From assembly GCA_002413075.1 (NCBI GenBank), contig DHWG01000144.1, forward strand, positions 1 to 8,628: 8,628 bases of DNA, in the 5' to 3' direction. How positions within the stretch are numbered: position 1 is the stretch's first letter; every line of letters begins with the position of its first letter. Source of the DNA: Desulfosporosinus sp. UBA5188. Its GTDB lineage: Bacteria > Bacillota > Desulfitobacteriia > Desulfitobacteriales > Desulfitobacteriaceae. Below are positions 1 to 6,989 of the stretch, piece by piece. Both the position numbers and the translations under genes were made by a program. A model generated the notes under the pieces. The model did not search any database. It saw only the letters and a program-made list of their open reading frames with translations, and was not told the origin of the DNA.

Positions 1-5
1 ACTAT

Positions 6-860
6 TTATTTGTAGGTGTAAAAACCTTTTCCTGTTTTGCGGCCAAGGTGTCCTGCTTGCACCATGCGCCGGTGAATAGTACGTGGCCAGAACTTAATAT
101 CTCCTGTACCCTCATACATAACGTTAAAGACGTCTAGCGCAGTATCGAGCCCTATAAGATCTAACAAAGCCAACGGGCCAATAGGGTGATTCATCCCTAA
201 CACGCATGCCTTATCGATATCCTCAGCTGAAGATAATCCCGCCTCATACGCTGCTACTGCCCCGTTAAGCAACGGAATTTGAAGATAATTCACTAAAAAA
301 CCTGGAGTGTCTTTCGCCTTAATTACCTTTTTGCCAATCTGTTCACAAAAGGCAGTTGAAGCTTGATAGGTTTGCTCACTGGTTTCCAAGCCCATGACCA
401 ACTCGACCAGTTTCATCACCGGCACAGGGTTAAAAAAATGCATCCCAATTATTTTGTCGGGCCTTTTGGTGGCACTCGCTATTTCTGTCAGCGACAGAGC
501 CGACGTATTACTGGCCAGTAGCGCCTCAGGTTTAACAATCTCGTCCAGTTGTTTGAAGATATCTCTTTTCAACTGGATGTTCTCAAAGACCGCTTCAATG
601 ACCAAATCGACATCAGCCATTGCCTGATAGTTGTCACATAAAACAATCCTATCAAACATATTCAGCTTATCTTGAGCGGATACTTTACCTTTATCCACGA
701 GTTTTTGGACGACTTTGTCCAGTTTTGTCTTTCCTTTTTGTGCCACTTCCAGATTAGTCTCAAATAGTAAGACTTCGATGCCAGCTTGAGCGATCGTTTG
801 TACAATACCGGATCCCATAGTGCCAGCCCCACCAATAACAGCTACTTTCTTAAATTCCAT
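6..860 (-). CDS. 3-hydroxyacyl-CoA dehydrogenase (HADH1, Hbd/PaaH type)
   Basis: A 284-aa cytosolic NAD-dependent enzyme expected to oxidise a (3S)-3-hydroxyacyl-CoA to the 3-oxoacyl-CoA. Residues 1-190 form the Rossmann domain, with GGAGTMG at 10-16 and an acidic residue (E34) at the end of strand 2, which favours NAD over NADP. The rest is the helical C-terminal domain. By spacing against the family, the catalytic set is S120 (SNTSAL), H141 (HFFNP), E153 (KLVE) and N191. Length matches single-domain bacterial enzymes such as clostridial Hbd. The start has AGGAGG nine bases upstream. It is the last visible gene of the operon, 52 nt after the 63-aa ORF. Oddities: three usually conserved positions in the C-terminal domain differ (VNR to VNY at 192, NEA to NGA at 199-201, GPLEL to GPLAL at 228-232), while HADH2 keeps the Arg and the GPFEL Glu. 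Its substrate may therefore differ. Family assignment is sure; substrate unknown. Confidence 0.95.
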   Translation of the reverse strand: MEFKKVAVIGGAGTMGSGIVQTIAQAGIEVLLFETNLEVAQKGKTKLDKVVQKLVDKGKVSAQDKLNMFDRIVLCDNYQAMADVDLVIEAVFENIQLKRDIFKQLDEIVKPEALLASNTSALSLTEIASATKRPDKIIGMHFFNPVPVMKLVELVMGLETSEQTYQASTAFCEQIGKKVIKAKDTPGFLVNYLQIPLLNGAVAAYEAGLSSAEDIDKACVLGMNHPIGPLALLDLIGLDTALDVFNVMYEGTGDIKFWPRTIHRRMVQAGHLGRKTGKGFYTYK

Positions 861-912
861 TCAATACATCCTCCTTTTGTTATAAACTTCCAAATAACAA
901 TTTGTTTTTGGT

Positions 913-1104
913 TTAAAAACCATTTTCATTCTGACATACAACTAATTTAGCTTTGTGCTTAATCTCTTTTAGTTCATCCATTTCATCATCAATGTCCATG
1001 AGTTCAGTTAACCATTTCGCACGGTTATCCTTGCACTCAGATAAATTAGTAAATGTTTTTTTACGTTGCAGCCGTAAAATTTCAATTCGGTCCATAATAA
1101 TCAA
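913..1104 (-). CDS. Hypothetical small charged helical protein, TTG start
   Basis: A 63-aa ORF of unrecognised family. The start is taken as TTG because AGGAG sits six bases upstream of it, whereas the in-frame ATG at codon 4 would be about 15 bases from that site; an in-frame TAG lies just upstream. The product is rich in charged residues, with a long amphipathic stretch from about residue 5 to 52 including an acidic run (DIDDEMDELKE). It looks like a helical hairpin or short coiled coil. No signal peptide, membrane segment or metal-binding cluster is visible; it has two isolated cysteines. It lies between the acyl-CoA dehydrogenase and HADH1 on the same strand, and its 5' end overlaps the 31-codon ORF. 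A partner or regulator of the pathway would be a guess. It could also be a chance ORF, but the placed ribosome binding site argues for translation. Confidence 0.5.
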   Translation of the reverse strand: MIIMDRIEILRLQRKKTFTNLSECKDNRAKWLTELMDIDDEMDELKEIKHKAKLVVCQNENGF

Positions 1105-1177
1105 ACGCCTCTCCTACCCTCTTTGCTTTAATAAATTCAAGCTCCCAGGTCGCTTTGGCGAAGACAACGACTTTCAT
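1082..1177 (-). CDS. Possible 31-codon ORF behind a stem-loop
   Basis: An ATG-started frame of 31 codons beginning MKVVVFAKATWELE and ending within the first codons of the 63-aa ORF in another frame. AGAAGG (1186-1191) lies eight bases before the ATG, but that sequence is part of the 3' arm of a perfect 12-bp stem, so it would be hidden when the stem is folded. The beginning resembles a beta strand opening a small alpha/beta protein, so this may be a short leader peptide, the surviving 5' end of a lost gene, or chance. Its stop overlaps the start region of the 63-aa ORF, which would allow translational coupling. The evidence is the ribosome-binding-site spacing only. Confidence 0.25.
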   Translation of the reverse strand: MKVVVFAKATWELEFIKAKRVGEAFDYYGPN

Positions 1178-1184
1178 AAACTTT

Positions 1185-1226
1185 GCCTTCTCGGGGCAAT
1201 ACTTATCTCTGGCACCCCGAGAAGGC
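1185..1226 (-). other. Perfect 12-bp inverted repeat (RNA stem-loop)
   Basis: Arms GCCTTCTCGGGG (1185-1196) and CCCCGAGAAGGC (1215-1226) are exact complements around an 18-nt loop. The stem would form in the minus-strand transcript starting 48 nt after the acyl-CoA dehydrogenase stop. Neither strand has a T-run after the stem, so it is not a standard intrinsic terminator. In the transcript the second arm holds AGAAGG at ribosome-binding distance from the ATG at 1175-1177. It may act as an mRNA 3'-end stabiliser, a partial terminator, or a translational gate for the downstream small ORFs. Confidence 0.7.
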
Positions 1227-1273
1227 TACTGTTCCAATAAAGCAATACCCCTACACCTTTAAAGCTTCTCTAG

Positions 1274-3028
1274 TTAAACCTCATACTTGCCGGTTTCCGA
1301 AATAGCTGCAGCAATCTTCTGTCTCAATGCTACCGTGTCCCGGATTGTATACTGAGTCAGCTTCTGCAAATTTTCTAAATGGTTTGCTAATTCTTCTCCC
1401 TCAGCAAGGGCTGTCATTGTTTCTTTCGCGGAATATTCCAAAAGTCCAATAGTAGAATTAATGTAGGCCATAGCCATACTTTGCTTAAGCTTTGCCTTGG
1501 CCCCACCCTCATTGGCTACTGCTTTTTGGGCCCTGAGCCAGGCGCTTTCTATGGCAAAGGCCCGTATGGCTAGATCCGCTAATCTTCCTAATATTTCTTG
1601 CTGTTTCACTAACTCTTTTCCATACTTAGCAAGCCCAGCACCCATGGTCAGCAGGAAGACATCCTTTGCTGCCTGAACTAACCCATCTTCTCCTTCTCGG
1701 ACTAGAATCCCGCCTGCGATTTCTCCCTTGAGCTTTTCGATGGCTTCTTCAAGTGGCAAATCCCCTTTGGCTGCCCGGCGCAGTAGCGTCGTGGGAACCA
1801 AAACACGGTTTATTTCATTCGTCCCTTCAAATATGCGGTAAATCCTTGCATCCCGATACAGTCTTTCAATAGTATATTCGGAACTGAACCCGTAACCGCC
1901 ATGGATTTGTACGCCTTCATCCACTACATATCCCAGTACTTCCGTGGCAAACACCTTGTTTATTGAGCATTCCAGTGCATATTCCTCAATACCCTTGGCC
2001 GCGACCTGCCCCCCATCATCTCCCGAGGTATCGAGGCTATGCATTATGTCTTCCAACAACCCTCCTGTGCGGTAGACCATGCTCTCCACGACATAAGTTT
2101 TAATCGCCATTTCGGCTAGTTTCTCCTTAATTAGACCGAAATTCGCAATGGAGGTACCAAACTGCTTCCGCTCATTGGCATAAGTTGCCGACAGTTCCAG
2201 GGCAAACTTGGCATTACCTAATGCATTTGCAGCAAGCTTATAGCGGCCCAAGTTCAGAATATTAAAGGCCACCACATGCCCTCGGCCAATTTCAAATAAC
2301 AAGTTTTCCACTGGCACTTTTACATCGTCAAAAATGACTGATTGGGTGGACGAGCCTTTAATGCCCATTTTGTGTTCTTCCGCCCCGGTAGAAAGGCCCT
2401 CTGAATCTCCGTCGACGATAAAGGCGGTAAACTTATCTCCGTCTATTTTTGCGTAAACTATGAATATATCGGCCATGGCTGAATTGGTAATGAATTGTTT
2501 TGTGCCATTTAGGATGTAATGCTTACCATCGCGACTTAACACTGCCTTGGTCTTAATAGACAAAGCATCCGTTCCTGCTCCTGGTTCCGTCAGTGCATAG
2601 GCCCCAATTTTTTCGGCAGTGACGATTCCAGGCAGATACTTTTTCTTTTGTTCATGGGTTCCGAACATGACAATAGGCATACTACCAATGCCAGTCTGAC
2701 CTCCGTGAGTCATGGCAAAGGAACCGGACCGGCCCATACACTCGGCTATAATCGCGATGCTGATTTTATCGAGCTCCATGCCACCGTATTCTTCCGGAAT
2801 ATCGGCACCGTTAAGACCTAGCTCTCCCGCTGCCTGCAATAGCTCCCTGTTCAAGCCTTCTTTCTTCGCTTCTAGCTCATCCATTTTTGACAAAACATTA
2901 TCAGTTACAAAACCCATAGTCATCGTGTAAATCATTTGATGCTCATCAGTGAAATCCTCAGGGCTAAAGATATCTTGGGGATTGGTCTGACCGAAGAGGA
3001 AGCCTCCCCCTTTAGGTAAATTACTCAT
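1274..3028 (-). CDS. Acyl-CoA dehydrogenase, long FadE (YusJ)/VLCAD-like form
   Basis: An FAD enzyme of 584 aa from this start, expected to introduce the alpha,beta double bond into an acyl-CoA and pass electrons to ETF. Order: helical N-terminal domain (about 30-140), central beta domain with the first family signature ALTEPGAGTDA (about 145-155), C-terminal helical domain with the second signature QIHGGYGF (374-381) continuing to YRD, then FEGTNEINR. The Glu of FEGT (401) fits the usual catalytic base. About 160 further residues form the C-terminal extension seen in B. subtilis FadE and mitochondrial VLCAD; ordinary short-chain enzymes stop near 380. The start at 3028 (MSNLPKGG) is preferred because homologues begin there and a GTGAGAG-like site precedes it. 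The in-frame ATG at 3052 adds eight residues and lacks a clear site. It lies just after a decayed crotonase stub. Family sure; acyl chain specificity unknown. Confidence 0.94.
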   Translation of the reverse strand: MSNLPKGGGFLFGQTNPQDIFSPEDFTDEHQMIYTMTMGFVTDNVLSKMDELEAKKEGLNRELLQAAGELGLNGADIPEEYGGMELDKISIAIIAECMGRSGSFAMTHGGQTGIGSMPIVMFGTHEQKKKYLPGIVTAEKIGAYALTEPGAGTDALSIKTKAVLSRDGKHYILNGTKQFITNSAMADIFIVYAKIDGDKFTAFIVDGDSEGLSTGAEEHKMGIKGSSTQSVIFDDVKVPVENLLFEIGRGHVVAFNILNLGRYKLAANALGNAKFALELSATYANERKQFGTSIANFGLIKEKLAEMAIKTYVVESMVYRTGGLLEDIMHSLDTSGDDGGQVAAKGIEEYALECSINKVFATEVLGYVVDEGVQIHGGYGFSSEYTIERLYRDARIYRIFEGTNEINRVLVPTTLLRRAAKGDLPLEEAIEKLKGEIAGGILVREGEDGLVQAAKDVFLLTMGAGLAKYGKELVKQQEILGRLADLAIRAFAIESAWLRAQKAVANEGGAKAKLKQSMAMAYINSTIGLLEYSAKETMTALAEGEELANHLENLQKLTQYTIRDTVALRQKIAAAISETGKYEV

Positions 3029-3065
3029 ATGATTCACTCTCACTTTCTTCATGGATCTTTAATGT

Positions 3066-3124
3066 CTACTGGCACGTAAGCACGGTTTTCGTTTTACTAG
3101 AAATGCACCTATGCCCTGTTCCTC
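3066..3124 (-). pseudogene. Enoyl-CoA hydratase 3' remnant B, frameshifted
   Basis: Reading the minus strand here gives EQGIGAFLVKRKP, the standard crotonase C-terminal block (compare KEGIGAFMEKRRP in remnant A). After KRKPC the frame runs off. Aligning CCGTGCTTACGTGCCAGTA with CCTAGTTTCACGGGTCAGTA of remnant A shows one missing base; restoring it gives KRKPCFTCQ followed by TAG at 3066-3068, the same place as remnant A's stop. Only about 20 codons survive of a gene normally near 260. Its upstream end touches the stop codon of MFS1 (3124-3126), and its downstream end lies 13 nt before the alternative ATG of the acyl-CoA dehydrogenase. There is no start codon in its frame, so it is a dead fragment, not a gene. 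Confidence 0.78.
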
Positions 3125-4467
3125 TATGCATTAACTCTGCCAATACTTTCAATACTTTTGCCTCTCGTTTCATCGATGAAGAAAAATGCTACTAACGAAG
3201 CAATGACCGCTGGTATCGCAAAGAATACGAAAAGGCCGGTAAAACCAACACCCATCATTTGTACATAGCCAGCAGCGATGGGACCGATAAATCCTCCTAC
3301 GCGCCCAAATGCCTGCGCTGAAGAGACACCGGTATTTCTAAATTCAGTCGGATACCCTTCAGCAAGGAGCGGCTGGGTACCACTTAGCCCCCAATTCATT
3401 GCCATGCCCACTAACATGCCGCATATAACCACTTGCCATTGGTTTGTAGCAAATCCTAGGGCGAGAATAGCTACAGCCGTAAATATCCAACCAAAAATTA
3501 CGTTTGTTCTGCGCCCAATCATATCAGCTACATAACCCGTGACCAGGCTTCCAATCATTCCGAAAACATTTTGTAGTACGGCGAAGGAATAACCCTTTAC
3601 CAAGCCATACCCTTTTCCAACAAGTAGGGTTGGCAACCAGCCATTGATACCATAAATAACCACCGAGCCCATGAAATAAATTATCCATAGTGCCATCGTT
3701 GCCTTGCGAAATTCTGGAGAAAAGAGGGCCCTTACTCCAATTTTTTTAGGAGGAGACGGCGCAATTAGAGTATTAGTAGCCCAGTCACCCGCTTGGCCCT
3801 TAACTGATATCTCCATTCGTTTAATTAATTCAATCGCTTCTTGTACTCTCCCTTTTCCTAAAAGCCAATGTGTTGATTCAGGGAGTACGGCCATCAATAT
3901 AAACGCGTATAAAGCAGGAATTCCGCCGACAAGATAGCAGACTCTCCATCCGTATATGGGAACCACATAAATGGCCACGATTCCAGCCACTACCCAACCT
4001 AAGACATAAAATGCCATGATAGAGGCTGTGAAAAATCCCCTATTTTTGGTTGGCGAACTCTCTGACATCATAGTTACAGCAATGGGTATGCAACCGCCAA
4101 AACCAATACCACCTAAAATCCTAAGAATGGCAAAGGCCTCGAAACTATGCACATAATAAACAGGGAATGTTAACAAGGAAAATACGAGCACAAAGAAAGC
4201 AAACGCCTTCTTTCTTCCGAGTTTATCCGAAATAAGCCCTGCGCTTAGTCCGCCAATAAATAAACCCAAAATACTCCACGAAGCTAGACTTCCAGTTTGA
4301 ATCTTCGTTAGCGCCCATTCCTTCGCCAATTGAGGCATTGTATAGGCAACAACCATATAGTTGTACCCGGCAAAAAGTAAGGCAAGGCCAATTAAAACAT
4401 AGATTTTAAAGGTATATTTTGAAATTCCTAATCGATCAACAACCTCAGAAATTGATACCTTATTCAT
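3124..4467 (-). CDS. MFS transporter, AAHS-like (MFS1), TM1 acidic motif lost
   Basis: A 447-aa inner-membrane protein with about 12 hydrophobic segments and a central cytoplasmic loop (about 205-250), the usual MFS plan. The loop 2-3 signature is GLISDKLGRKK (77-87), repeated in the second half as GYVADMIGRR (311-320). It resembles aromatic acid:H+ symporters such as PcaK and is 322/440 identical to MFS2 without a gap by hand alignment. The key oddity is TM1: MFS2 has DGFD at 33-36 but MFS1 has AGYN. In PcaK these Asp residues are known to be needed for uptake, so MFS1 may have altered proton coupling or substrate, or be inactive. The C-terminus after KSIES is short (IGRVNA) and unlike MFS2, and it ends against crotonase remnant B. 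GGAGGAGG lies ten bases before the ATG. It follows the CoA-transferase by 105 nt. Confidence 0.93.
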   Translation of the reverse strand: MNKVSISEVVDRLGISKYTFKIYVLIGLALLFAGYNYMVVAYTMPQLAKEWALTKIQTGSLASWSILGLFIGGLSAGLISDKLGRKKAFAFFVLVFSLLTFPVYYVHSFEAFAILRILGGIGFGGCIPIAVTMMSESSPTKNRGFFTASIMAFYVLGWVVAGIVAIYVVPIYGWRVCYLVGGIPALYAFILMAVLPESTHWLLGKGRVQEAIELIKRMEISVKGQAGDWATNTLIAPSPPKKIGVRALFSPEFRKATMALWIIYFMGSVVIYGINGWLPTLLVGKGYGLVKGYSFAVLQNVFGMIGSLVTGYVADMIGRRTNVIFGWIFTAVAILALGFATNQWQVVICGMLVGMAMNWGLSGTQPLLAEGYPTEFRNTGVSSAQAFGRVGGFIGPIAAGYVQMMGVGFTGLFVFFAIPAVIASLVAFFFIDETRGKSIESIGRVNA

Positions 4468-4572
4468 TCGTTTGTCGCCTCCTCCATTTACGCTCTTCCT
4501 GATTCCGTCTCGGGAATTAGTCTTTGCCCTAAATCCATCGGTTTTTCCGCATCACTATTGAAGTAATACCCT

Positions 4573-5856
4573 CTATATAATGCCTTTTTCCCTAAAAGTA
4601 GCTATTTCACTATCACTGTAACCGAGGAGGGTATTAAGAATAGCTTCGGTATCCTGCCCAATAGTTGGAGCTCCACGCCATACCTGTGCAGGGGTCTCAC
4701 TCATTTTCGGGCAGAATCCAAAAGCTTTCACGGTTTCCCCTAAAGTCTCATCCTCATACTCAATAAAATTCCCCCTCTTCTGGTAGTGTTCGTTTTCTGC
4801 TAAATCAGCAGAGGTTCTCACGATTCCACATGGCACCTTTAAATTCAGCAAGTACTGCTTGCCTTCCTCTGCTTCGCGTGCTGCTACCCATTCCGTCGCA
4901 ATACTATTAAGCTCAAGGCCAAGTTCAGAGTTGATCGCTTCTACCGAACCACCTGCCGCTTGATGAGTGTACTTATTCACATCGAGACCAATCGCTTTGA
5001 TAAAACGCCCGTAAACTGCGGGACCATATGCGCCAATGTATAAATACTTATCGTCCTTTGTCTTGAACAGGTTACCAGGCTGAAAGATGGCTACCTTATT
5101 ACCTTTGCGTTCTCTGACCTTGTCTAGAACAAAATACTGTACGAAGGTGTCATTAAGGCACTTACTCATCGCCTCTATCTGAGCGATGTCAATAGCCTGA
5201 CCCTGACCTGTCTTTTGAGCGTGAATGTAGGCCATCAATATTCCATTCGTTGCAAACATAGCTGTCAAGTAATCGTTAATAAAGGTCGCGGCGTGCGATG
5301 GAGGCGATGGTTCGGGGAAACCATTGAGATGCATATAGCCACCCTCGGCCTGGCCTATTGGATCGTACGAAGGCCGGTTGCACTCATCGGGAACACCTCC
5401 GAACTGGGGCCTCCCAAAGCCGCTTATGTGAGCAATGACCAGCTTCGGGTTCACTTCCAACAGCAGCTCTTCTGTTATACCCAACTTCTCCGTCCAAACC
5501 ATATTCTCCACCCAAACATCACAGTTTTTAATAAGAGAGAGAAAGATCTCTTTGCACTCCGGGATTCTGAGATTAATTTCCAGTGTTAAACTTAGCTTAT
5601 TTCTAGCTTCCTGAACCCAACCGGCACTGACCCTTCTGTCACCGCGTTTGATCACTGGAGCCTGTTCTCGATACGGGTCCCCAACGTTTGGCCGTTCAAC
5701 ATGAATGACCTCGGCACCATATTCTGCAAGCATGGATGCGGCAAATGGTGCCGCGACGATACTCCCCGTCATCAACACTCTCATGCCTGTCAGTGGCCCA
5801 TACGTTGGCACTAAAGCCGGGGCAGGAATGCGCACAATTTCTTTCCATCTCTCCAT
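4573..5856 (-). CDS. Class III CoA-transferase, CaiB/BaiF family, CaiB-like
   Basis: A 427-aa cytosolic enzyme expected to activate a carboxylic acid by moving CoA from an acyl-CoA donor through an aspartyl-CoA intermediate. It opens with GPLTGMRVLMTG (20-31) and AEYGAEVIHVE (44-54), the family CoA-binding start. ITEELLLEVNPKLVIAHISG (127-146) follows. INDY (193-196) places the catalytic nucleophile at D195, equivalent to D169 of E. coli CaiB. GKG-like GQGQAIDIA is at 217-225, and the tail has PAQVWRGAPTIGQDTEAIL (389-407). These blocks, especially the tail, resemble carnitine CoA-transferase CaiB of E. coli more than formyl-CoA transferase as I recall the sequences. It is about 20 residues longer than CaiB, mostly at the N-terminus. 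The start has AGGGGG about ten bases upstream and lies 27 nt after crotonase remnant A. No BCCT transporter or typical 380-aa CaiA is present, so a carnitine substrate is not shown. Confidence 0.93.
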   Translation of the reverse strand: MERWKEIVRIPAPALVPTYGPLTGMRVLMTGSIVAAPFAASMLAEYGAEVIHVERPNVGDPYREQAPVIKRGDRRVSAGWVQEARNKLSLTLEINLRIPECKEIFLSLIKNCDVWVENMVWTEKLGITEELLLEVNPKLVIAHISGFGRPQFGGVPDECNRPSYDPIGQAEGGYMHLNGFPEPSPPSHAATFINDYLTAMFATNGILMAYIHAQKTGQGQAIDIAQIEAMSKCLNDTFVQYFVLDKVRERKGNKVAIFQPGNLFKTKDDKYLYIGAYGPAVYGRFIKAIGLDVNKYTHQAAGGSVEAINSELGLELNSIATEWVAAREAEEGKQYLLNLKVPCGIVRTSADLAENEHYQKRGNFIEYEDETLGETVKAFGFCPKMSETPAQVWRGAPTIGQDTEAILNTLLGYSDSEIATFREKGII

Positions 5857-5883
5857 TTTCTAAAACCCCCTTCGTTCTTTATC

Positions 5884-6027
5884 TTACTGACCCGTGAAAC
5901 TAGGTCTTCGTTTTTCCATAAATGCTCCTATGCCTTCTTTGCGGTCATCGCTAGCAACGGCAGTGACGAAACACTGGACCTCCAAAGAATGGGCAGAAGA
6001 AATATCCAAGTTTATCCCTGTGTTCAT
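5884..6027 (-). pseudogene. Enoyl-CoA hydratase (crotonase) 3' remnant A
   Basis: A 47-codon open frame that is the C-terminal tail of a crotonase. It starts MNTGINLD, matching the family INTGLDMD block near residue 215 of a protein of about 260, then an S-x-E-x-Q-x-F helix, and ends KEGIGAFMEKRRPSFTG plus Q and TAA. Everything before, including the oxyanion-hole and acid/base regions, is absent. Its ATG overlaps the HADH2 stop (ATGA), and AAAGGAG lies one to two bases before it, too near for good initiation although coupled re-initiation is possible. The CoA-transferase follows after 27 nt. Most likely a deletion removed the first 80% of a hydratase gene between HADH2 and the transferase. 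The kept frame has no internal stop, so a translated peptide cannot be excluded. Confidence 0.82.
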
Positions 6028-6893
6028 TCTCCTTTCTTTTTATGGTCATACCACCCAGCACCAGTCTTTTTACCCAGTCGTCCAGCCCGTATGAGGGCTT
6101 TCACCGTCTGAGGCGCATTCCATTTCATATCTTTAGATTCACTGAAGAAATAATCTGCGACATGCACCGCAATATCTACGCCTGTATAATCCATGAGTTC
6201 GAAGGGGCCCATGGGATAGTTTAAACCCAGTTTTACAGCTGTATCAACATCCTCTGGAGTCGCTATTCCTTCTTCCACAATGCGAATTGCCTCCAAGAAC
6301 TGTGGCATCATGACACGATTTACGATGAAACCAGGAGTGTCCTTCTTAACTACCACAGGGGTTTTGCCCATCATCTGAGCGGCCTCAGATGCCAACTTTA
6401 GCGTCTCATCACTCGTGTAATAACCACGGATGACTTCAACCAGCCTCATGATTAGAGGAGGATTAAAGAAGTGTAACCCAACAACCTTATCTGGACGGGA
6501 GGTGGCTGCTGCTAACGCGGTAATTGACATAGACGAAGTATTAGAGCCAAAAATTGTGTCCGGACTGCAAATCTTATCCAATTTTTCGAAAGCACTCTTT
6601 TTAACGTCAATATCTTCGAAGATTGCCTCTATTACCATATCCACAGACGCAAAATCCTCCATTTGGGTGGTTATGGTGATCCGTTTTAAAGCGACTTCTT
6701 TTTCATCAACCGTCATTTTCTGCTTTTCAATACTCTTATCCATGAAAGCGGCAATGCGCTTAATTGCACCTTCAACAAACCGCTGCTCCACATCACAGAG
6801 TACTACCTCAAAACCCTTCGCTGCTGCTAAGTGTGCAATTCCGCCACCCATTGCACCTGCACCTAAAACCCCAATTTTCTTAATCGTCATCAT
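6024..6893 (-). CDS. 3-hydroxyacyl-CoA dehydrogenase (HADH2, Hbd/PaaH type)
   Basis: A 289-aa cytosolic NAD-dependent enzyme for oxidation of 3-hydroxyacyl-CoA to 3-oxoacyl-CoA. The Rossmann motif GAGAMGGG is at 11-18, with D34 (LCDVE) closing strand 2. Catalytic residues by family spacing are S120 (SNTSSM), H141 (HFFNP), E153 (RLVE) and N192 (IVNR). The C-terminal domain keeps the usual GPFELMDYTGVD (229-240), and the tail GRLGKKTGAGWYDH is typical. AGGAGG lies five bases before the first ATG and eight before the second, so the true start may be either Met1 or Met2. It follows MFS2 by 96 nt and its stop overlaps crotonase remnant A. It is clearly a paralogue of HADH1 but well diverged, so the two probably act on different substrates or came from different module copies. 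Confidence 0.95.
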   Translation of the reverse strand: MMTIKKIGVLGAGAMGGGIAHLAAAKGFEVVLCDVEQRFVEGAIKRIAAFMDKSIEKQKMTVDEKEVALKRITITTQMEDFASVDMVIEAIFEDIDVKKSAFEKLDKICSPDTIFGSNTSSMSITALAAATSRPDKVVGLHFFNPPLIMRLVEVIRGYYTSDETLKLASEAAQMMGKTPVVVKKDTPGFIVNRVMMPQFLEAIRIVEEGIATPEDVDTAVKLGLNYPMGPFELMDYTGVDIAVHVADYFFSESKDMKWNAPQTVKALIRAGRLGKKTGAGWYDHKKKGE

Positions 6894-6989
6894 CTATACC
6901 TCCTATGTTTTTTCATATAAATACTTTCAACTAGCTCCTATACTATGAATAAGAGCAATAAATCTTCAAGAAGCATACAAGCTATTAAG

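Noticed and set aside
913..1104. Spo0E-like phosphatase identity for the 63-aa ORF
   Set aside because: Size and helical character fit, but the SQELD-type core motif is absent; DDEMD is only a weak resemblance.
1185..1226. Rho-independent terminator after the acyl-CoA dehydrogenase
   Set aside because: The stem is perfect, but no T-run follows on either strand and the loop of 18 nt is long for a terminator.
4480..4573. Open frame of about 30 codons between the CoA-transferase and MFS1 ending ESGRA
   Set aside because: It has no ribosome binding site and no recognisable family; only its last bases resemble the MFS2 upstream spacer. Too little to call a gene or remnant.
5215..5589. Plus-strand open frames opposite the large genes, the longest at this position
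   Set aside because: They are antisense to well-identified coding sequences, have no family resemblance and follow the codon pattern of the opposite strand.
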